A stretch of DNA of 64,000 nt. It comes from Acarospora socialis. Lineage: Eukaryota > Ascomycota > Lecanoromycetes > Acarosporales > Acarosporaceae. Every line of letters starts with the position of its first letter. The stretch's first letter is position 1. The position numbers and the translations under genes were made by a program. The notes under the pieces were generated by a model that saw only the letters and a list, made by a program, of their open reading frames with translations, was not told where the DNA came from and searched no databases. The DNA lies in the NCBI GenBank assembly GCA_025617375.2, contig JAMYGW020000001.1, forward strand, positions 2,418,001-2,482,000, written 5' to 3'. Shown here piece after piece: positions 34,727 through 46,395 of this stretch.

Positions 34727-37220
34727 ATGTTTCTGACTGACGATGAGAGCGGAGAGCTCAAGAAATGGGTGGTGAAGAAGTTGGAAGATATGTAAGTTGC
34801 TCACTATGTCGCAAAGAATAGACCCTTTGGAAAAAGAAAACGCTGATGGGCTTTCTTTCAATGGAACAACAGCTCAGATGCGGACTCCGACGTCCTGGCA
34901 GACTACGTGCTCGCCCTCATCCGTGCAGATACCCCTGACGAGGACTTGAAGAAGAATGCTATAGAGAACTTGGAGGATTTTCTCAGAGACAGTTAGTCTT
35001 AGCTTGCTCTCTCTTGCTTTGTCGTAGCTTTCAACTCACGCGCACTTGCTTCAGACACGGCCGGCTTTGTGGACGAGATCTTCACTACCATCAATGAGAG
35101 ATCATATATGCCTGGCTATGTGCCACCGCCGTCAACCCATCTCAGACCGACTGCTTTCGATACGGTGTCTAGCCCTGCAGATGAATTTTACAGCCCGCTC
35201 GACGCAAGGAGGGGTTTGAATGGGGCTCTGAACATGCCTCGCAAACGATCCTATAATGATCGATTAGGGGATGGGGATGGCAACGACCTGCAATATGGCC
35301 GTAACGACCGTTCGATAAAGCAGATGCGCAGAGGTGGAAGAGGCGGAAGAGGGGACGGTACAAGAGGGGATTACAATGGCGGTAGAGGAGGACGAGTTGG
35401 GGGTACGATAGAACAGTATCCATCAGCGCATGGCATACCCGGACTCGCACAGTCACCACCCATACCTTTTCCGGGCATGCCCGCGCCACCACCAGGGTTT
35501 CCCTTTGACCCTAATGACCCGATGGGAGCTTTCATGGCGATGCAAGCGATGGGCTTTCCACCATTACCAGGGTTACCAACATTCCCACAAGGGGCGACGC
35601 CAACAGGTCTACAACCGTTGGGTAACCAGCTCTCACCAGGTACAGAGGCGTCGAGGGTGCGAAAACCTGGTGTTAGGTGTAGTGACTACGACACGAAAGG
35701 ATTCTGCACTCGAGGTAGCTCCTGCCCGTATGAACACGGTATGGACCACATCGTGGTGCCTGGTCAGCAAGATGAATACGACCCGAAGAACTCGGTCATG
35801 GTGGACGTACGCAAACCCGCAGAGGACACGAACGGTAACGGCTTCATGAACGGCAACCGCGGCAGTGACCGAGGAAGGGGTCGTGGGCGTGGCAGAGGTG
35901 ACGGAGGGGCGTCAAGTGCGAGTCGAAGAGGTCGGGCAGACTTCTCGCACGCCGGTCCAAATCATGATCGTTCGATCAGTACCATCGTTGTCGAACAGAT
36001 CCCTGAGGAGAGGTTCGACGAAACGTCAGTTCGTGAATTCTTCTCACAGTTCGGCAACATCCTTGAGGTCACGATGCAGCCATACAAACGCTTGGCAATA
36101 GTCAAATACGACGACTACGGAGCGGCTAAACGAGCTTACGAAAGTCCGAAAGTCATATTTGAGAATAGGTTCGTCAAGGTGTATTGGTACAAACCTGATG
36201 CTCTACCTACACCTCCCACCAATCAGGCTGCCAAAGCCGCCTTTCCATCGTCACCAACTTCGAAGAGTGAAGAGAAACCATTCGACAAAGTGCAATTTGA
36301 GCGAGACTCGGCGGCGGCGCAGAAGAGACTTGAGGAGAAGCAGAAGAAGTTGAAGGAGACCGAACTGCAGCGGCAAGCGTTGGAGAGGCAAAAAGAGGAA
36401 CTAGCGAAGATGCAGCAAGAAGAGAAGAAGAAACTACTAGAGAAGCTTGCCGCCAAAGGTGCAGGAAAAGCCGATCTTCACGCCGATTCCGTGACTGCAG
36501 AAAATGGGACGACTGGTACGGGAGATAAGAAAGCCAGTGCACAGACTGAAGCGTTAAGAGCGCAACTGGCCGCACTTGAGGCCGAGGCCAGAAGTCTGGG
36601 ACTGGACACCACGCTCACGGACGAGTCCAGTTCGTACCGTGGAAGGGGTAGGGGTAGAGGGATCTATCGTGGATGGGGCTCCTTCTCTCCTCGCGGCCGT
36701 GGCTTTGACTCTTCGCGAGGTGCTTATCGCAGCAGGGGAGCGCCATTTGGTGCTCGAGGCGGTGGCGTGTACAAGCTCGACAACCGAACGAAGAAGGTGG
36801 CCGTTTCAGGGGTGACTTTTGACAGCGCCAAGGACGAGGGCCTTAGGCAATATCTGTTGGTATGATACCTCAAGTCACGCATTTAAGCTACCAATAATCT
36901 GATGGTGAATGCAGGGTATCGGAGAATTCGAGAACATCGAAGCGAATCCGGATCGGAGAGATTCTCAGGTCATCACCTTTAAGGATCGCTTTACCGCCGA
37001 GAAGCTTCTATATGGCAGTACCGAGATTCCATCCGTGGGGAAAGTGGAGTTTGCGTGGGTCAACACGCCTTTACCGCCTGTCACGCCAACGGTGAAGTCA
37101 CATGAGGGTGATACCCACATGGCCGATAATGACGCAGGGTCTGCGCTGGCGGATGGAGCGAGGATTGCCGACGTCGATTACGACGTCGCAGAGGACGATG
37201 ACCGGTGGATGGCAGAGTAG
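34727..37220 (+). CDS. RBM26/RBM27-like RNA-binding protein (PWI-like, CCCH, two RRMs)
   Basis: Four exons: 34727-34791, 34873-34991, 35055-36859 and 36915-37220, giving 764 residues. The N-terminal 75 residues (MFLTDDESGELKKWVVKKLE, VLADYVLALI, LEDFLRDN) match the PWI-like fold of human RBM26/27 and fission-yeast Rmn1. Then come RGG-type Arg/Gly stretches, a Pro-rich region, one CCCH zinc finger near residue 269 (C-x8-C-x5-C-x3-H), an RRM near 365-440 (STIVVEQIPEERFDE, RLAIVKYDDYGAAKRAY), a coiled coil with QRQALERQKEELAKMQQEEK, a second RGG block, and a C-terminal RRM-like domain completed by the last exon (VAVSGVTF, VITFKDRFTAEKLLYG). RBM26-type proteins work with the nuclear exosome in polyadenylated RNA turnover, so a nuclear RNA-surveillance role is likely. 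The terminal acidic tail ends DDDRWMAE. Confidence 0.9.
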
Positions 37221-37788
37221 GCAAGGCACTCACTCTATCTGTATGTGTATGTTCAGCGATGCATGAGAGTTTATCATTGAGGCGCTCCATCGAGTGCGTT
37301 TTGGCAGGCACAGCATATCTCCTGCACCTCTATACCTACCTTAGTGTACCAAAACAATCACCCATTTACAGACGACTAATTCCAGAGAATATTTTGTTCT
37401 ACTACCTTACTGCTCTGCAAGCTTTCATTATAGGAGTACTTACCCGCCACTAACCCTCGGAGGGCATTGCTCCGTGCCGAAAGCTGTCGCTTACCGCCGG
37501 CACAGCACCGTTTTGTTGATAACCCAAATGCGAATGCAAATGCGAATACGAAACGGTTGCGGTCATTGTTTGTCAAATGACGTGGTCGGGGTAAAGTAAT
37601 TTCAGGCTCGAACATAATCAATAATCACAAATCTTTCGTGTCACTTACGTACGAAGGGTACGAAGTTGTTTTTCGCGTGGAAGGGTTGGGTTCTGATCAA
37701 GGGCCCACACGCGATCTTCCTCTTCTTGACCGGCGTGTTTACTACCACTCACTACTACTCGTTCTTTAACATCCAAGCTAACGTTAAG
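37221..37788. other. Intergenic, no gene seen
   Basis: 568 bp between two plus-strand genes. A short Asn/Ala-like tandem (AATGCGAATGCAAATGCGAA near 37530) is present. No coding tract was recognised. Confidence 0.45.
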
Positions 37789-39928
37789 ATGTATGTTGCT
37801 GGCTTCCTCTACTAGACCTTGGACACGGGTCTGAGATATAACCTATATACTAGAAAGCTAACGGAGAACGCAGGTACACCGCGTCGTTTGCTTTCTTCGA
37901 GGCAATATGGGAGGTTCGTATGGTCCATCTTTCGCTTCGAACGTCAGGATCAGCCCTCACTCACACGCTTCTTCCAGGCTGGCATCACCCATTGCTTCGT
38001 GAACCTTGGCTCCGACCACCCTTCGATCATCGAAGCGATGGTCAAGGGGCAGAATGAGAAGCAGGGACAGTTTCCAAAGATCATCACGTGTCCGAATGAG
38101 GTAAGCCATGTCTTGAGGCCTGACGTGCCCTGGATCACGTGCTGACGGCCCTGCTCTCTACCAGATGGTGGCACTTTCCATGGCGGATGGATACGCTCGC
38201 CTGACCAACCAGCCGCAGTGCGTGATCGTGCACGTAGATGTCGGCACCCAAGGTCTCGGCGCTGCTGTGCACAATGCCTCCTGCGGTCGTGCCCCTGTTC
38301 TCATCTTCGCCGGCCTCTCTCCCTTCACCATCGAGGGTGAGATGCGCGGGTCGAGAACGGAATACATCCATTGGATCCAGGACGTGCCGGATCAGAAGCA
38401 GATTGTGGCGCAGTACTGCCGATACACGGGGGAGATCAAGACGGGCAAGAATGTCAAGCAGATGGTCAATCGTGCGCTCTCCTTCGCGATGAGTGATCCC
38501 AAGGGCCCGGTGTATCTGTACGGTGCGAGAGAGGCGATGGAGGAAGACCTGGAGCCGTATCATCTGGAGCAGGCACATTGGCGTCCGATTGAACCCGCGG
38601 CGTTGCCTGAACATGCTGTCAAACAGATTGCGGAGGTGCTGGTTGAGGCCAAGGAACCGTTGGCGATTACCGGATATAGTGGACGAAATCACGCTTCGGT
38701 TCCTGAACTCGTCAAGCTGACGGAAACGATAAAGGGGTTACGCGTGCTAGATACGGGTGGATCGGACATGTGTTTCCCAGCGGATCATCGAGCTTCGCTC
38801 GGTGTGAGATATGGAGTCGACGACAGTATCAAATCCGCAGACGTCATTCTGGTCGTGGATTGTGACGTCCCATGGATCAACACCCAATGCCATCCGAAAA
38901 AAGATGCCAAGATCTTCCACATCGACATCGACCCGCTCAAGCAGCAGATGCCAGTCTTCTACATTGCCGCAATGGCTCGCTATCGCGCCGACAGCTATAC
39001 CTCCTTCAAGCAACTCCACACCTACATCAACAACACCAAATCCCTCTGCGATAAAGCGACCTCATACACCGACCGATGGGAGAAGCTCGGCACGCAACAC
39101 CAGCAACGCCTCTCAACAATCACCGAGCTCGCCCAACCCGGCAGCGACGGCACCTACAACATCTCCTACCTCACGGCTAGCGTGCGCAAAGCCGTGCCGA
39201 AAGATACAATCTTCTGCATCGAAGCCGTTACCAACACGGCGTTTGTGGCTGACCAGATTCAAGCCTCGCTGCCAGGGTCGTGGATCAACTGCGGGGGCGG
39301 TGGGCTTGGCTGGTCCGGTGGAGCGGCGTTGGGAGTCAAGATGGCCACGGACGCGGCGGGCGAGAAGAAGTTTGTCTGTCAGATTGTCGGCGACGGCACG
39401 TTTCTGTTTAGCGTTCCGGGGAGCGTGTATTGGATTGCGCAGCGGTATAAGATCCCGACGTTGACTATTATCCTTAATAATCAAGGTCAGTTGTCCCTTC
39501 CCCAATCAGCGTCCTCCCTCGTCTCTCCTCCCTGCCTCTGTACCCCAATTCACACCTCTCTCCCCTCTCCACACCTCTCCCCTCCTTCCAATCCTCCACC
39601 CAAACCCAGACTGACATCCCAAATCCCACCAGGCTGGAACGCTCCCCGCCGCTCCCTCCTCCTCGTGCACCCAAACGGCGCGGCCAGCAAAGTGACGAAC
39701 GAAGAACTGCACATCTCCTTCGCGCCGACGCCCGACTACGCCGGCATCGCCAAGGCCGCGGCGGGCGGCAACCTGTGGGCGGGACGTGCGGGGACGGTCG
39801 AGGAGCTGGGCAGGTTGTTGCCGGAGGCGGTGCAGAGCGTGTTGAATGGGAAGGGGGCAGTGCTGGATGCGCATTTGGATGGGCCACAGGGGAAGTTTGG
39901 GGGTGGGGTGGGGGGAACGAGCGGGTAG
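37789..39928 (+). CDS. Thiamine-diphosphate enzyme, acetolactate synthase-like superfamily
   Basis: Proposed exons 37789-37790, 37874-37913, 37978-38100, 38165-39485 and 39633-39928, giving 593 residues. The first exon supplies only AT of the start codon; splicing to 37874 gives M-YTASFAFFEAIWE, followed by AGITHCFVNLGSDHPSIIEA. The catalytic Glu of ThDP enzymes lies in CPNEMVALSMADGYARLT, near residue 55. The central domain has DTGGSDMCFPADHRASLG. The cofactor motif starts GDGTFLFSVPGSVYWIAQRY near residue 463 and reaches IILNNQ, spanning the usual GDG to NN distance, followed after splicing by GWNAPRRS. The family includes acetolactate synthase, 2-hydroxyacyl-CoA lyase and benzoylformate decarboxylase. 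There is no clear mitochondrial presequence, so it is probably not the branched-chain biosynthetic enzyme; the substrate is unknown. The second intron has a weak GTTCGT donor. Confidence 0.88.
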
Positions 39929-40529
39929 GGGGAGAGTTGGTGCGGGGGGTAAAATATGGAGATGTGAGTTGGTAAAGATGCTGACGAGCAATGTCGAATA
40001 TGAGATGCACGTTCGAGTAGAGCAGGAGTAAAATCGGGGCCAGTTTAAAAAACAGTAATCCTTGAGCTATCACTTTTCTCATCAGGTTTACGCTCTGCTT
40101 CGTGACTTCTTTCTGTATAATTTTCAAACCGAACTTGGCAGCAGTAGCAAACTACCAATCTCTCCTGCAAGCACGCCATTCACCTAGCTTCAAACATAAC
40201 TCTGCATTCTTTCCCCGGCACTGCTGCAAGTTGATCCCTCACATCACGTTCAACGGCAGTGCATCTACATACGAGGTGACGCACCCTCAAGACAAGACAC
40301 GTCCGACCCTGTCCCATCAGTGAACGTACACGGACGTCCAAACCGAAAACAGTAAGCATGTTCGAATCCTCTAGGTAGGTAGCAGGCAGCCCACCTCACG
40401 GTCTTCATGGCCCCCCTACTCCTCTTCCCGCCCAGCCCATCCTCTCCCCTCTCCGGCAAGCCACCGAACCCCAACGCAACCCCTCCTCCTCCCCACCATC
40501 CCCAATCCCGAATCAACACGAACAAGAAC
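39929..40529. other. Intergenic, no gene seen
   Basis: 601 bp before the broken EthD gene. C-rich on the plus strand from 40400, including GGTAGGTAG at 40371-40381. Confidence 0.4.
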
Positions 40530-41059
40530 ATGCCCTACACCGTCCTGATCTTCGCCTACCGCAAGCCCGGTCTCTCTCCGGCCGAATTCAAAGCCCACTA
40601 AGAGACCAACCACGTACCGCTCCTCGAGTCGCTCGCCGGTTCTCTCTTCCCACACACACGCACATCCGTCACTACATCCAGCGCGCCGACCACGGGCCCG
40701 ACTATGCCGCCACGGTGCTGGTGGGCACGCAGGCCGATTTCGGATACGATGCCTTCGCCAAACTAGTCTTCCATGATGAGGCGGCGATCCAGGCGTTTTT
40801 CGGCCGGGTCGGCGAGCCCGCGGCGGCGGCGAGGATTGCGGCGGATGAGGAGCTGTTTTTGGATCGGGCGAGGATGAGGGTCGTGGTTCGGGGGGGATGT
40901 TGTTGTGACGGCTGGAGGGAAATAACATTGAGGGGATGGGCTGGGCTTGATACGGCTTTGTGGGCAGAGGGTGTAGATCGGTTCTTCTTGGATCGGTTCT
41001 TCTTGGATTGTGGTGGTTTGAAGCCGACACTTACAGTATCAAGCATAGTGGGTTTATAG
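40530..41059 (+). pseudogene. Broken EthD-domain protein gene
   Basis: EthD-type (dimeric alpha-beta barrel) proteins are small stress- or catabolism-linked proteins, often beside secondary-metabolite genes. The frame opens MPYTVLIFAYRKPGLSPAEF then KAH and meets a TAA at 40600-40602 where family members have Tyr (HYE-x-NHVPLL). The same frame goes on after the stop with ETNHVPLLESLAGSLFPHT, then conservation jumps frame inside a CACACACA run near 40650 to give HIRHYIQRAD, VLVGTQADFGYDAFAKLVFH and AFFGRVGEPAAAARIAADEE. No GT-AG intron removes the stop or mends the frame shift, so there are two independent lesions. The tail carries a tandem duplication of GATCGGTTCTTCTTG at 40976-41006. Recent decay is likely, as the rest reads cleanly. 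Confidence 0.75.
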
Positions 41060-41746
41060 GCGCTGTCGATCATCACTGGCCAATACACACTGCTAGTGCA
41101 GCTTCTGTTCAAGTTGCGAAGCTTTGTTGTCCTCAAGGCTTTGCCCTCGAATGATGGAAATATGAACACTCAACCCCCAAGCTCAGCTCAGCCCAGCTCG
41201 GCTCACACTCCCAACACATACACGAAAAGTCCGCACGCATCACCTTGGTTACACTAGTACACTACCTAACGCCAACGGCACACTACTCTAAACAACCGAT
41301 ATCCCCTGCTTCTTTCCCTCACTTCCATTCTTGTCCCCCACCCACCACCGCTCACCGTACCCCACTCCACCGGCCATTCCTCTCCCCCCAACTTCTCCCA
41401 ACCCTCCTACCCTTCCCACCCCTCCATACAAAACCCCCTCATACAACTGACCAAATCTCATAGCGCGCCCGATTAGTCAGCAAACAGCAAGAAAAGCCCA
41501 GCCAGGGTCCATGACTAGGTTTGGGACCAAAGGCCGTCTATTGTTGGTGTCGCGTGTCGCGGAGGCCCCACCAGATAGATGCCTGGTTGTGTCTGTGCGG
41601 TTCTTTTCTTGCTTCGGTTGGTTTGAGTTCGATTGGTTTGGCAGTTGACATTGCGAGACTTGTTGGGTCTGGGGCCCCGGAGGATGAGGGGAGTGGGTGT
41701 GGGGTGAGTGAGTGGGTGGAGGGTTGGATGAGGTATCTACTTGATT

Positions 41747-41784
41747 GGTAGGTAGGTAGGTAGGTAGGTAGGTAGGTAGATAGA
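41747..41784. repeat. GGTA tetranucleotide microsatellite
   Basis: Nine uninterrupted GGTA copies followed by a diverging GATA unit. Confidence 0.95.
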
Positions 41785-42079
41785 ATAGCGAGAGAGAGAA
41801 GGTCAGGGTTGAATGTGGGTCGTTGGTAGTAAGATTGTGTTTGGATTGAGAGATAGGAGGAAGGTGTTAAGAAGGGAAGGAGAAGGAGAAGAAGTAGAAG
41901 AAGGATAATGTTAACATAGAGAAGAGAGAAATGACATGGCTGAGGTTTGACCTAGTAGAAGAGCGTTTCGTTAGGCAATCAAGACAGAGAACCTAACAAA
42001 CGTTAGGACCTATCTCACGGATCTGATTATACAATGTAACTCACTTGGCGATAGACCTGCGCTATCTGGATAATGGGGA

Positions 42080-42620
42080 CATCATCCTCGAACCCCGTCT
42101 CTAATCTTGCTCTTACCAACAGCCAAAAAGCTGTGAATACATTGACTAAGCGGTGATCTTGCTTCTTCTTCTCCCTGTCCAAGTTTAGTAAGAGATTGGA
42201 GTAGATGTATTGAAGCGAATACCCGGGACCATGACTTGTATGCTTTCAACAAATCCACGGAAGCCACCGTCTCACCGCGACTTCACTCCGCCATGGCAAG
42301 TAGCACTGGCCAACATTCCCTGATAGCATCACGCATGCTTACTTGACCGACAGCCAAAGAGGCCTCCTAAGAAAGATTAGCGCTGGGAGATAGTGTCGTG
42401 GTTACGTACCAGACACGTAGCATAGAAGCTACGGGGCAGATCCAGTACTGTGTGAGGGCCTCTGCGCTGATGCCATCAGGAAATACCGTTGACTGTGAGA
42501 GCATGCGAGCCATGAGCGAGGGCCCACGCATCAATGGGAGGGGAGTCTGAGGTGGGGATGCCAAAATGGCATTATCGTAACTCGTGCCGCCGCACTGATC
42601 CATCAGCAAGGACAGCCTTA
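42080..42620 (-). pseudogene. Coding-like tract, possible gene remnant, family unknown
   Basis: On the minus strand one frame reads MLMDQCGGTSYDNAILASPP, then TPLPLMRGPSLMARMLSQST, then GISAEALTQYWICPVASMLR. A second downstream stretch reads EASLAVGQVSMRDAIRECWP, a single stop, then ASVDLLKAYKSWSRVFASIH and LLQSLTKLGQGEEEA. GT and AG signals lie between them (GTACGT near 42408, TAG near 42367), so they could be exons of one gene. Composition and hydrophobic patterning look coding, but no family is recognised and no start is visible upstream. It may be a relic of a host gene or chance. Confidence 0.25.
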
Positions 42621-43265
42621 ACTGATGTCAGACGTTCCTTATCCAGTCTATATCACCCAGGACAACCACGGCGCTCTATTGTCTTCCATATGTCGCATAT
42701 CAGTCCAGAATCCTATTCGGTCTGAAAGGACGGCGTACGCTTACTAGAGCAGTACACACCCAGCCGGTGGCTTGCTATCCCGTACCAATGTAGAGATAGC
42801 CTACCAGCAGGTGGCACATGTCTCTAGAGGGTCACATCATATACAGCGTGCAGATCTCAGATGTAACTTGCATCACACCGAGAAGGCTGCCATCGAAAGA
42901 TGTCCCATCTCATAGTTGGAAAGCCGCATCACTTCGTAATCCTAGCACGAGTTATGATCCTGAACGTTGCCGTTCATGGATGACACGCCGGGAGTACCTG
43001 ACCGATAGACCTTGGCTTTTCCGCGAGGTCTCGAAACCAAGGTACCGGGTCGTGGTAGAGCCAGGTGGCTTTTACCATTAAGGCTGACAATGACAAGACC
43101 GCTGTTACACGTATCACGAAGCCTAAAGCTGCGACGTCAGCCTAAAGTCTGAATCTGCAAATATTCGCCTGCCCCAACCCCACTCTACAATCATCACAAG
43201 AACGCTCTCGACACTGCTCTGCAGGGAGACTTCTGCTGCGGGCGCATCGACCTGAGCCCGGAAAC

Positions 43266-44847
43266 ATGCAAAGCGACCAAGTCGACGATGATGCGGGCAT
43301 GGCGCTGCTTTCACATCAAGCAAGCGTAAGCAGAAGAACACCATCATTGTCGTCTGCAGTGGAGATGCACCAATTATCAGACCATGAGCGACAATCAACC
43401 AATGGCTATGCAGGATCTAATCTCACAGACTTGCAGACAGCAGTGGCCGATGCTCAAAGGTGCGCAGTCGACGCGTTGAGGGTCAGTGAGCTACTCAAGG
43501 TCAAGCTTGAAGCACAAGAACAAGAGACGAAAACAGACGAGAATCGACACCGACATTATTGGTTTCCGTCAGTCCCGCTGAGTTGAGCAGGATTGGGGAC
43601 TCGAACTAACAGATGATATTAGATGGCTAGTAATTGCGGTTACGGCAAATTCCTTGCTTTGGATAAGTATGGTTTACGCCATCTTTCGAATCGACGACTA
43701 TGCACATACAAAGAAACAGTATCTTATTAACACTTGGTTGATCATTGTCGCCCCATTGATCATCACTGCCTTGTTGCTGTCGACCCCATGGCCCGGCTTC
43801 TTCGTTCGTAGAAGAAAGCATATCAGTGAGCACAGGCCACGTGAGTTATTACTCAAGCTGCTTCGTGTGTGCATCGTCGTGCTGACCACGAGTCAAGCAA
43901 GAAACTATGGAGCCATCATCAACATGATCAATGCTTTCTGTTGCTTTTGGCTGGTCGTCATTTACTTATACGTCAGCGCTATCCCAACGTATAACACGCC
44001 TAAGTGGGAGTCCGGGGTCAGAATTTCAAATTCTACTCCATGGCCGACAATGATTCTCAACCCCGAAGGCCACAGTCCTAATGTTATGAACTTCACCAAT
44101 TCTCCGGAATGCCAGCTGTTCACTGCTGGCAATGCTACCGCTTGTAGCCCAGGGGTGCTCGATGTTGGAACCTGGCAAGGGGGCAGGAATTACATTTTCA
44201 ACGCAACAAACATATCACCTAGCAATCGAAGAGCTACCAGTCCAGCTGACTACATCATATTTTACTTCAACCTCAACTGTAAGTATTCTGCCCACATTTA
44301 CCTACCTCGTCTGATGACCATTGCAGACAACTCGAGCATATACTACGGATCGCAATCAAGCTACGAAATGGGTCCCGAGGATTTCTATTTCAATATCGCT
44401 CTTGTGGACTCTCGGATGAGCGTGTCAGAAGCCATCAATTGCGGCCTTGTGGGCACAGTCGACGTTCCAGCTTTCGCTTCAAATGGATTTACGCTCATTG
44501 CAGAATAGATCTCGGATCATCTCGACCTTCTACAATTGCAGACTGATGTACCACCTGAATGTCATGACCTCCATAAGAGGTTACTTGCGGCAGATGACTA
44601 CCCATACCTCTCCTATGCCTACAATATTCTCTCCGTCAAACCTGACATCAACAGCAATACCTGCGACCTGGCTCACAATTCGACTGCGTCTTGTTTTGGT
44701 GGATTATGGATGCAATTTTCTACACAAGTCGTTCGCAGCACGGAGAGCGTGCCTGGCCTAAAGATTCTCGACATCTGGCTCAATCTAGGCGCCATTGTGG
44801 GCGCCATTCAATTCTTTGGCTGGGTTCTGGGAATCTTCGTTGCATGA
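43266..44847 (+). CDS. Unknown multi-pass membrane protein, with an in-frame TAG or an unusual intron
   Basis: Exons 43266-43567, 43623-44278 and 44327 onward. The N-terminus (MQSDQVDDDAGMALLSHQAS) is soluble with a short coiled coil (DALRVSELLKVKLEAQEQET). Splicing leads into WLVIAVTANSLLWISMVYAI (membrane segment 1), then TWLIIVAPLIITALLL (2) and MINAFCCFWLVVIYLYVSAI (3), then an extracytoplasmic domain with several N-x-S/T sites and paired Cys, and at the far end LNLGAIVGAIQFFGWVLGIF (4). Exon 3 meets TAG at 44506-44508, yet the same frame stays open to 44847 and encodes the last membrane segment. Either it is a nonsense change, or an intron 44449-44541 (93 nt, GTGGGC to TTGCAG) removes it in phase. 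Function is unknown. Confidence 0.6.
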
Positions 44848-45660
44848 TTGCTGGCATCACAGGGTGATGATGACACTGAAATTCTGCGAAGGTGCTCGGA
44901 AGCATGCAAGCATAAAGGTCTGCCTTGAAATTGATCAACTCTCAAACTGACTGTCACTGTGGGCTAGGGGGGTGTGTGTGTGGGGTGATGTAAGGAGAGA
45001 GAAGGACGGGGGGCAAGGAGGGAGGAGATGGAGGGTAGACAGGTAAGTGGCGTGCTGGGGCTTGCGTGCGTTGCCATTTTCTGACTCTGCTAAAACAAAT
45101 GTATTGTTTGGTTTTATCGTCTTAACGAGCATGCTCTAACATATAGAGGAGTCACACCCCGTACCCTCCTGACTTTGAGCACCTTTACTGCATGTGCACT
45201 GCATATCATTGTAAAGCAATGATACTAAGTGACTATTCTAAGTATAATGAGAGCTGATTCGTCACCAACCCAAGTCACAGCTAATTGAGAACCGTGCTCT
45301 AGTCTGCTCAGCCAGATGGTCTTTAAGATTTGTAATAGATCTAATTGATAGACATTGTATTATAATTATACCCTAGGTCTTTGCTTACCTGACTGCTTGC
45401 CCTGCCATGCCTATTCGCTTAGGCCTTATATAACTCCCACACATAGCTTAGAGTAGAATAACAACAGACTTCCACTTACTCACTCAACATTGATAGCCAC
45501 GGCTTCACGTTACATACTAAATACTATATGGCATTGAGCCCAGTAGAACACTACTGAGAACTTCACTTCTCGTCATGAGTATTGCACTCTGACACATTGA
45601 ATGATCAATCTCAAGAGATCCTTCTACTGTCTTGTCACCTTGTAGAAGTCAGCATCCACA

Positions 45661-45750
45661 GTGTCGACTACAGGACTCAAACCCGTTATCTTGCTTAGGA
45701 GGTAGCTGATGGTGCAGACTTTGGAATCACTGCGCCATACAGCTGACTTT
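45661..45750 (-). repeat. tRNA-like Pol III promoter pair, possible SINE head
   Basis: On the minus strand an A-box-like TGGCGCAGTGATT (about 45725-45737) is followed about 45 nt later by a B-box-like GGTTTGAGTCC (45673-45683). A T-arm-like stem ACGGG/CCTGT flanks the B box. No good acceptor or anticodon stem forms, so it is not a working tRNA. Confidence 0.4.
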
Positions 45751-46279
45751 TCGGACTCCGCCAGGTCTGCGGAAGAGTGTCGGTCTGGATTGACTGGGTG
45801 GGTCCGGGTAGGGCGGGGGTTACTGTAATTGGAGATGTAGACAGAGTAGTGAGAAGTGTTGACAGCTGACTTGCAGATTTTAGATATGAGTACAGATAGC
45901 TGTCCTGAAACAGATTGTGCATCAGGTTTTTGTGTGATGGATGTAATAATAACAATACTTCAAGTTTATTATCCTTATACAGCAACGAGGCTATGAAAGA
46001 CACTCGACTAGATACATCCGGGTGTCGTACAGTGGAAAGGCTTCTTCAACATGCATTCGCCGCTTAGCTCAAGATGCTTTAGGTTAACCCCCAGGCCTCT
46101 CAACCTCATAAGTGAACCCAAGGAAAAGTCTCCAAAACCTCAGATCTTGTTGAATACTAGCCACCTATGCAGCAATGACGTGGGGGCCTTGCGACTAATT
46201 CAACCGACAGAGTAGGCTTGCGCTCCTTTTGACCATGCCGCACCAAAGTATCCAACCCTCCACCTTAGCAACGCCATTT

Positions 46280-46395
46280 GACAGTCACAGGATTCAAACC
46301 TGAACCTTCTGTGTTATAGACAAGGAGTGGCCCCAAACACTCAGTGGTCTCTTTGGAAGGTGCCAGCATGGTGTACTGCCCACTACACCACACGA
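46280..46395 (-). repeat. Second tRNA-like promoter pair, possible SINE head
   Basis: On the minus strand A box TGGTGTAGTGG (46380-46390) and B box GGTTTGAATCC (46290-46300), about 80 nt apart, wider than in a normal intron-less tRNA. Acceptor arms do not pair. The downstream CCTGTGACTGTC resembles the CCTGTAGTCGAC after the other copy. Confidence 0.42.

Larger units (their letters stand above)
41060..43265. other. Gene-poor 2.2-kb region with a decayed coding-like tract
   Basis: No intact gene found. It contains C-rich sequence (41300-41440), a GGTA microsatellite (41747-41784), purine-rich sequence (41840-41930), and a minus-strand tract at 42080-42620 that reads like degraded coding DNA. 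Confidence 0.5.
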
